64,000 nt of DNA from Bifidobacterium angulatum DSM 20098 = JCM 7096 (lineage in GTDB: Bacteria; Actinomycetota; Actinomycetes; Actinomycetales; Bifidobacteriaceae): assembly GCF_001025155.1 (NCBI RefSeq), contig NZ_AP012322.1, positions 682,001 to 746,000 on the forward strand. The letters run 5' to 3'. The notes beneath the pieces are model-generated. The model saw nothing but the letters and a program-made list of their open reading frames with translations. It was not told where the DNA came from and did not search any database. The stretch's first letter is position 1, and the number at the start of each line of letters is the position of its first letter. Position numbers and translations under genes: made by a program. Below, in pieces: positions 60,099 through 64,000 of this stretch.

Positions 60099-61079
60099 AT
60101 GACGCATATGAAGCTGACCTATCTTGGGCCGGAAGGCACCTTTACCCATCAGGCGGCCATCGAAGCCGGGCATTGCCTGAAAACGCAGTATGGCATCGAC
60201 GAGCCGGAGCTCGTGGCCGCGCCGGACGTGACGAGCATCATGGCATCGGTGCAATCCGGCGAATCCTGGGGCGTGATCGCATGGGAGAACAACGTTGAAG
60301 GGTATGTGATGCCCAATCTCGACGCCCTGATCGACGCCCATGATGCCGCCGGTCTTGCCCGAGTCGGCATCAATGTTTCATTCGACGCCTTCGTCACGCC
60401 GGGAACATCGCAAATCGGCATCGACGGCGCTTCCGTCAGTGCCCATCCGCACGGGCTCGCGCAGTGCAAACGGTTCATCGAACGGCATCGTCTGCACCCC
60501 GCACAGGCTTCGTCGAATGCGGCCGCGTGCCGTGACCTCAAGCCGGGCAATGTGGCTCTCGGTCCGCATATCTGCGGCGATCTGTACGGGTTGGAAATCC
60601 TCGAGGAGCATGTGGAGGATTTCGATGGGGCGCATACCGATTTTCTCGTCATCGCACCGCGTGGTGACGTGCTGGACTATGTGGCCCGCACTCGCGAACG
60701 CGAATTCGAAACCGTGATCACCTTCATACCGCTTGCCACGGGACCTGGTGTGGTGGCCAATCTGCTTGATGTGCTACGTGATTGCGGATTGAACATGACC
60801 AGTCTCATCTCCCGGCCCATCAAAGGCCATGACGGCACATACAGCTTCATCATCACCTTGGATGCCGCGCCTTGGGAACCGCGATTCCGCCGTATGCTGG
60901 TGGAAGTGGCCGAGCATGGCGACTGGGCGAAAACCATCGCCGTCTACCCGCGCAGGGAGCGGCCGAATCCTCCGGTCGACTCGTGGATGCTGCCCGAAGG
61001 CGGTGTTCGGTTGGACTCCTCGGCTTCGACATCGGATTGGCAGACGGCACAGAACGCGAGAAGGGAATTGCTGTGGTAG
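60099..61079 (+). CDS. pheA: Prephenate dehydratase
   Basis: 326 residues, monofunctional enzyme of phenylalanine synthesis. LTYLGPEGTFTHQAA at the N-terminus, VIAWENNVEGYV, SSNAAACRDL and a C-terminal ACT domain with LLDVLRDCGLNMTSLISRPIKG, so phenylalanine feedback is probable. ATG at 60099 is preceded at 7 nt by TACGGT, a leaderless arrangement. Overlaps tyrA by 7 bp. Confidence 0.94.
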   Translation: MTHMKLTYLGPEGTFTHQAAIEAGHCLKTQYGIDEPELVAAPDVTSIMASVQSGESWGVIAWENNVEGYVMPNLDALIDAHDAAGLARVGINVSFDAFVTPGTSQIGIDGASVSAHPHGLAQCKRFIERHRLHPAQASSNAAACRDLKPGNVALGPHICGDLYGLEILEEHVEDFDGAHTDFLVIAPRGDVLDYVARTREREFETVITFIPLATGPGVVANLLDVLRDCGLNMTSLISRPIKGHDGTYSFIITLDAAPWEPRFRRMLVEVAEHGDWAKTIAVYPRRERPNPPVDSWMLPEGGVRLDSSASTSDWQTAQNARRELLW

Positions 61080-62059
61080 AGAAGGTCGGCATCATCGGAC
61101 TGGGATTGATCGGCGGATCGCTGGCGCGCAGACTCAACGCCAACGGCGTGGAGGTGACGGCCTGGAATCACCGGCCACACCCGTATGCTGCGGCACAAGC
61201 CGAAGGCATCCATTGTGTGAATACCCTGGCGGAGCTTGTCGTGTTCGAGCCGCAGGCGCTGGTGCTGTGCAACCCGCTGAAAGCCATGCCGCGGATTCTA
61301 GGCGAGCTTAAGCCTCTGCTGGACGAGCATCCGGGGATCACGCTCACCGATGTCGGCAGTGTCAAAGGCATGGTACTCAGCCAGGTCGAACAGGCCGGAC
61401 TGGGGGAGTGCTATGTGGGCGCGCACCCCATGGCCGGCAACGAACTGTCTGGATGGGCGGCCGCCGATCCGCATCTGTACGACGGCGCATTATGGGCGAT
61501 CACCGTCAGGCCGACCACGGCATACCGGCGTTTTCTCACCATCGCCGAGCTTATCGTCAACGACTGCGGCAACCGTTTGATCGTGCTGGACAGCGACACG
61601 CATGATCGTGCGGCCGGACTGATCAGCCATATGCCGCATGTGGTGGCCACTTCGCTGATCAACGAGCTGGTCGATAATCACGATCGCAATATCGCCGCGG
61701 CGCTCGCGGCTGGGTCGTGGCGTGATATGACGCGTGTGGCGCTCACCGACCCCAATCGTACCCGCGCCATGGTGGAGGAGGACCGGGTCAATGTCGAGCA
61801 GCTGTTGCGCAGCATGGCGTCGCGTCTGACTGCGGTGGCTGATGCGTTGCGTGACGGCGACGAGAGCGCGATGGGCGAGTTCTTCGCCGAAGGCCAGCCG
61901 TTCCGCGACTACAAGAGCGCCCGCGAATTCCCCGAAGGCGAACTGGCCATTCCCGAACAGGACTGGCAGCGGGCATTGCTGGAATCCGCATGCCGTGGCG
62001 AGGCCATCACCGGTTTCATTGATGCGCATCGGGTACGGTTCCGTATCCACGCGATGTGA
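61073..62059 (+). CDS. tyrA: Prephenate dehydrogenase
   Basis: 328 residues; NAD(P)-dependent step of tyrosine synthesis. GTG at 61073 with AAGGG at 7 nt; starts with the Rossmann motif VGIIGLGLIGGSLARRL. TDVGSVKGMV, VGAHPMAGNELSGW, DSDTHDRAAGLISHMPHVVA are family motifs. pheA-tyrA forms a small aromatic amino-acid operon, ended by a strong stem-loop. Confidence 0.95.
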   Translation: MVEKVGIIGLGLIGGSLARRLNANGVEVTAWNHRPHPYAAAQAEGIHCVNTLAELVVFEPQALVLCNPLKAMPRILGELKPLLDEHPGITLTDVGSVKGMVLSQVEQAGLGECYVGAHPMAGNELSGWAAADPHLYDGALWAITVRPTTAYRRFLTIAELIVNDCGNRLIVLDSDTHDRAAGLISHMPHVVATSLINELVDNHDRNIAAALAAGSWRDMTRVALTDPNRTRAMVEEDRVNVEQLLRSMASRLTAVADALRDGDESAMGEFFAEGQPFRDYKSAREFPEGELAIPEQDWQRALLESACRGEAITGFIDAHRVRFRIHAM

Positions 62060-62100
62060 CGGCAGAGTCGCGGAACGTGTTCCGTTGCGAACACAAACCT

Positions 62101-62141
62101 GATGGGGCCGGCTCCCTGATAGTCAAGGAGCCGGCCCCATC
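62101..62141. terminator. Terminator between tyrA and the small minus-strand gene
   Basis: GATGGGGCCGGCTCC (62101-62115) and GGAGCCGGCCCCATC (62127-62141), perfect 15-bp stem between convergent genes. Confidence 0.85.
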
Positions 62142-62157
62142 AAGTATTGGTTGGATG

Positions 62158-62418
62158 CTACTTCTTCTCCCGCACCGCATGCGGCCGTTCGGGAACCGGT
62201 TTCAGACGGGCGATGGTGTCCGCCTCGATTCGGACGCGTTGCGCCGGGCGCGAACCATTGGCAGCGGCATCACGCATCAGATCGAGCGTATAACCGTTCC
62301 ATGATTCCACATGCCCCACGTAATCGCGGAATTTGGTTCGACCATCCGTAGGATCCACCCCCTCGATCACACGCACCACGATGCGTGCGCCGGTAGGGAT
62401 TTCGCGAGGTAAAGCCAT
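62158..62418 (-). CDS. Small hypothetical protein coupled to the FtsX-like permease
   Basis: 86 residues, MALPREIPTGARIVVRVIEG onward; ribosome site AAGGAGG lies 6-7 nt before the ATG at 62418. Beta-rich and charged with a basic C-terminus, no membrane segment or known motif. It starts 11 bp after the permease stop on the same strand, so it is in the same unit. Reminiscent of small conserved bifidobacterial proteins near ABC exporters, function unknown. Confidence 0.8.
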   Translation of the reverse strand: MALPREIPTGARIVVRVIEGVDPTDGRTKFRDYVGHVESWNGYTLDLMRDAAANGSRPAQRVRIEADTIARLKPVPERPHAVREKK

Positions 62419-62429
62419 AGGGAGCCTCC

Positions 62430-64000
62430 TTACTCCGAAGCGACGGCGTCCAGCACGGGTGCCTTCAACGCACGGCGCGAAGGAGGCAGCGAGGCGAGAA
62501 CGCCTATACCTATCGACAGTAGCAGGAACACGCCGAGTTGTCCCCAAGGAATCGCCAGCTGCTCCATACCACTTGCCTTATAGGTCTGTTGGATCACCAC
62601 GCCGGCAGCGGTTCCCACCACCAGGCCGATAACGGTGCCGAGGACGGAGATCAGCGCCGCCTCTATGGCCAGCATGCCACGGATCTTCGCCTTGGATGTG
62701 CCGATGGCGCGCAACAGGCCGATCTCACGTGTGCGTTCCGAAACGCTTAGGGCCAACGTGTTCACGATGCCGAAGATCGCGATGATGATCGACAATGCCA
62801 GCAGCGCGTATAGCACGATCAGCATCTGATCGACCAGCGAGCTCACCGTGGACTTGTATTCGTCGTGATCCTGCACCGTCAGCACATAGTAGGGCTTCGT
62901 CTGCTTGAGGATCTTGCCGCGCAGTCCGGCTACATCGGAGCCGTGCCGTGCGGTGACGAACACCATGATGGTGAACAGCGCCTCCTTGTTCGTCAGATTC
63001 TCCGCCTGTTCGTCGTTCATGAACACCGCCGTGCGATACACGGAATTGGAGATGATCGCGCCGATACGCCTGACGGCCTTGGTCGGCTCATCCTTGGTCT
63101 TGACCAGTGTGGCCGGGTCGACATTCTGCGCGTCGGCCACCGCCTGTTGGGCCTCATCGGCCTTGGCCTTGGCACCGGCCTGGTCGCCGGCGGCAAGCAG
63201 GGTCTGCGCTTCGGTCTGCAACGATTGCACCTTGGCCTGCACCTGCGCCTGATAATCGGCCTGGGCCTTCGCCGTGGCCTCCTGATCAACCACCACGCGT
63301 TTGCAGGTGACGGTGACCTTGTCGCCGATCTTCCAATCCCGATCCTTAGCGAGCTTTTCGCCTACGACCAGTTCGCCGCGGCGCAACGCCTTGTCGGCAT
63401 TGCCCTGCGCGGCCACGGGATCCATCACGTCGGAGAACACGGTGGGCTGTTCGGCGAACGCCAAAGCCGTTTCGCCATCGAACTTGGCATTCATCATCAT
63501 GCGGCTCACCGACACGGATTTCACATCCTTGATGCCTTTGATGTCGTTGACGGCCTTATCGGGGATCTGCCCGTTGGTCGACGAGACGATGTAGTCGGTT
63601 TTCAAACCGCTGTCGATAATGCCGGCCACGGATGCGTTCACGGACGAGGCGACCACGCCAAGGCAACTGACGATGGCCACGCCCACGAATAGCGCGGCGG
63701 CGGTATTGGACGTGCGGCGCTTCTGGCGCGACAGGTTGCGCATCGCCAGACGGCCGGCAACAGGGAACAGCAGCGACGGAATCCAGCCGAGCACCACGCT
63801 CGCCGTTTCCACCAACGCGGGGCCGACCATGATCACGCCGATGACCACGCATGCCGCGCCGATGCCGAGCATCCAGCCGGTGCCGAGCGCATCGGCCAGC
63901 GCATTCACCGCAGCAACGGATGTCGGCTCCTTGCCGTCTGCCGCGCCGATACGCCAGCACAGTATCCATGAGAGCGCGCCGATCAGCGTGATGATGCCGC
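62430..64000 (-). CDS. FtsX-like (MacB-type) ABC transporter permease, 5' end outside the window
   Basis: The frame is open to the window edge, past the GTG at 63908, and upstream codons encode a further helix (GIITLIGALSWILCW), so the gene continues. Visible are two hydrophobic pairs, an NLSRQKRRTSNTAAALFVGVAIV segment typical of the second half of large actinobacterial FtsX-like permeases, an extracellular domain with a Gln/Ala-rich coiled coil (about QAKVQSLQTEAQTLLAAGDQ), and the C-terminal FtsX domain FGIVNTLALSVSERTREIGLLRAIG. Probably exports or releases lipoprotein or peptide; partner ATPase lies outside. Confidence 0.88.
   Translation of the reverse strand, partial: GIITLIGALSWILCWRIGAADGKEPTSVAAVNALADALGTGWMLGIGAACVVIGVIMVGPALVETASVVLGWIPSLLFPVAGRLAMRNLSRQKRRTSNTAAALFVGVAIVSCLGVVASSVNASVAGIIDSGLKTDYIVSSTNGQIPDKAVNDIKGIKDVKSVSVSRMMMNAKFDGETALAFAEQPTVFSDVMDPVAAQGNADKALRRGELVVGEKLAKDRDWKIGDKVTVTCKRVVVDQEATAKAQADYQAQVQAKVQSLQTEAQTLLAAGDQAGAKAKADEAQQAVADAQNVDPATLVKTKDEPTKAVRRIGAIISNSVYRTAVFMNDEQAENLTNKEALFTIMVFVTARHGSDVAGLRGKILKQTKPYYVLTVQDHDEYKSTVSSLVDQMLIVLYALLALSIIIAIFGIVNTLALSVSERTREIGLLRAIGTSKAKIRGMLAIEAALISVLGTVIGLVVGTAAGVVIQQTYKASGMEQLAIPWGQLGVFLLLSIGIGVLASLPPSRRALKAPVLDAVASE

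Overview
The window is a gene-dense, GC-rich bacterial chromosome segment with an actinobacterial gene set: FtsZ-SepF-YggT-DivIVA, a 24-residue bL37 ribosomal protein, an ECF sigma factor with a small Cys-rich partner, and NrtR with nadABC. Promoters are poor in -35 sequence, and several genes have a -10 hexamer 6-8 nt before the start codon. Protein sequences and gene order look like Bifidobacterium. A D-aspartate cross-bridge locus would suit a species with Lys/Orn-D-Asp peptidoglycan such as the B. adolescentis type; the species is inference. No rRNA, tRNA, CRISPR, prophage or intact insertion sequence was seen.

Layout. 1-6.9 kb: a type IV pilus operon (pilC fragment, an 803-residue PilX-like protein, pilD, pilM, pilN, pilO). 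7-9.8 kb: glyS and dusB. 10-15.3 kb: division and envelope block ftsZ, sepF, yggT, divIVA, lspA, rluD. 15.5-19.1 kb: dnaE, bracketed by palindromic repeats. 19.5-21.7 kb: a sugar kinase behind a ROK regulator that carries a +1 frameshift. 22-27.9 kb: a peptide ABC transporter (binding protein, two permeases, fused dual ATPase). 28-30.3 kb: a Nudix gene whose 5' end is duplicated, then an aminopeptidase P. 30.5-32 kb: folC.

32.1-37.3 kb is a minus-strand cell-wall locus: two tandem MurE-like ligases sharing a perfectly identical 164-bp tract, an ATP-grasp ligase resembling D-aspartate ligases, and an aspartate racemase overlapping it by four bases. 37.4-38.4 kb: ECF sigma factor and Cys-rich partner. 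38.6-46.5 kb: bL37, an epimerase with a LacI-type operator, ispH, ybaK, gap, a thiamine pyrophosphokinase, asnB and a small lipoprotein. 46.5-48.1 kb: infC-rpmI-rplT with a long leader. 48.2-50.2 kb: xerD and parA. 50.3-56.4 kb: NrtR, nadA, nadB, nadC and a cysteine desulfurase, an NAD-synthesis unit with a 25-bp operator-like palindrome. 56.5-64 kb: a serine esterase, typA, a membrane protein, pheA-tyrA, a small protein, and an FtsX-like permease cut by the window end.

Beyond the genes, the main signals are: two copies of a three-stem repeat whose stems differ by compensating changes (28.6 and 59.3 kb), each next to short duplications of neighbouring gene sequence; a second palindrome family around pilO, rluD and dnaE; a perfect run of ten 11-residue repeats in DivIVA; the ROK frameshift; and the recurrent leaderless-type starts.
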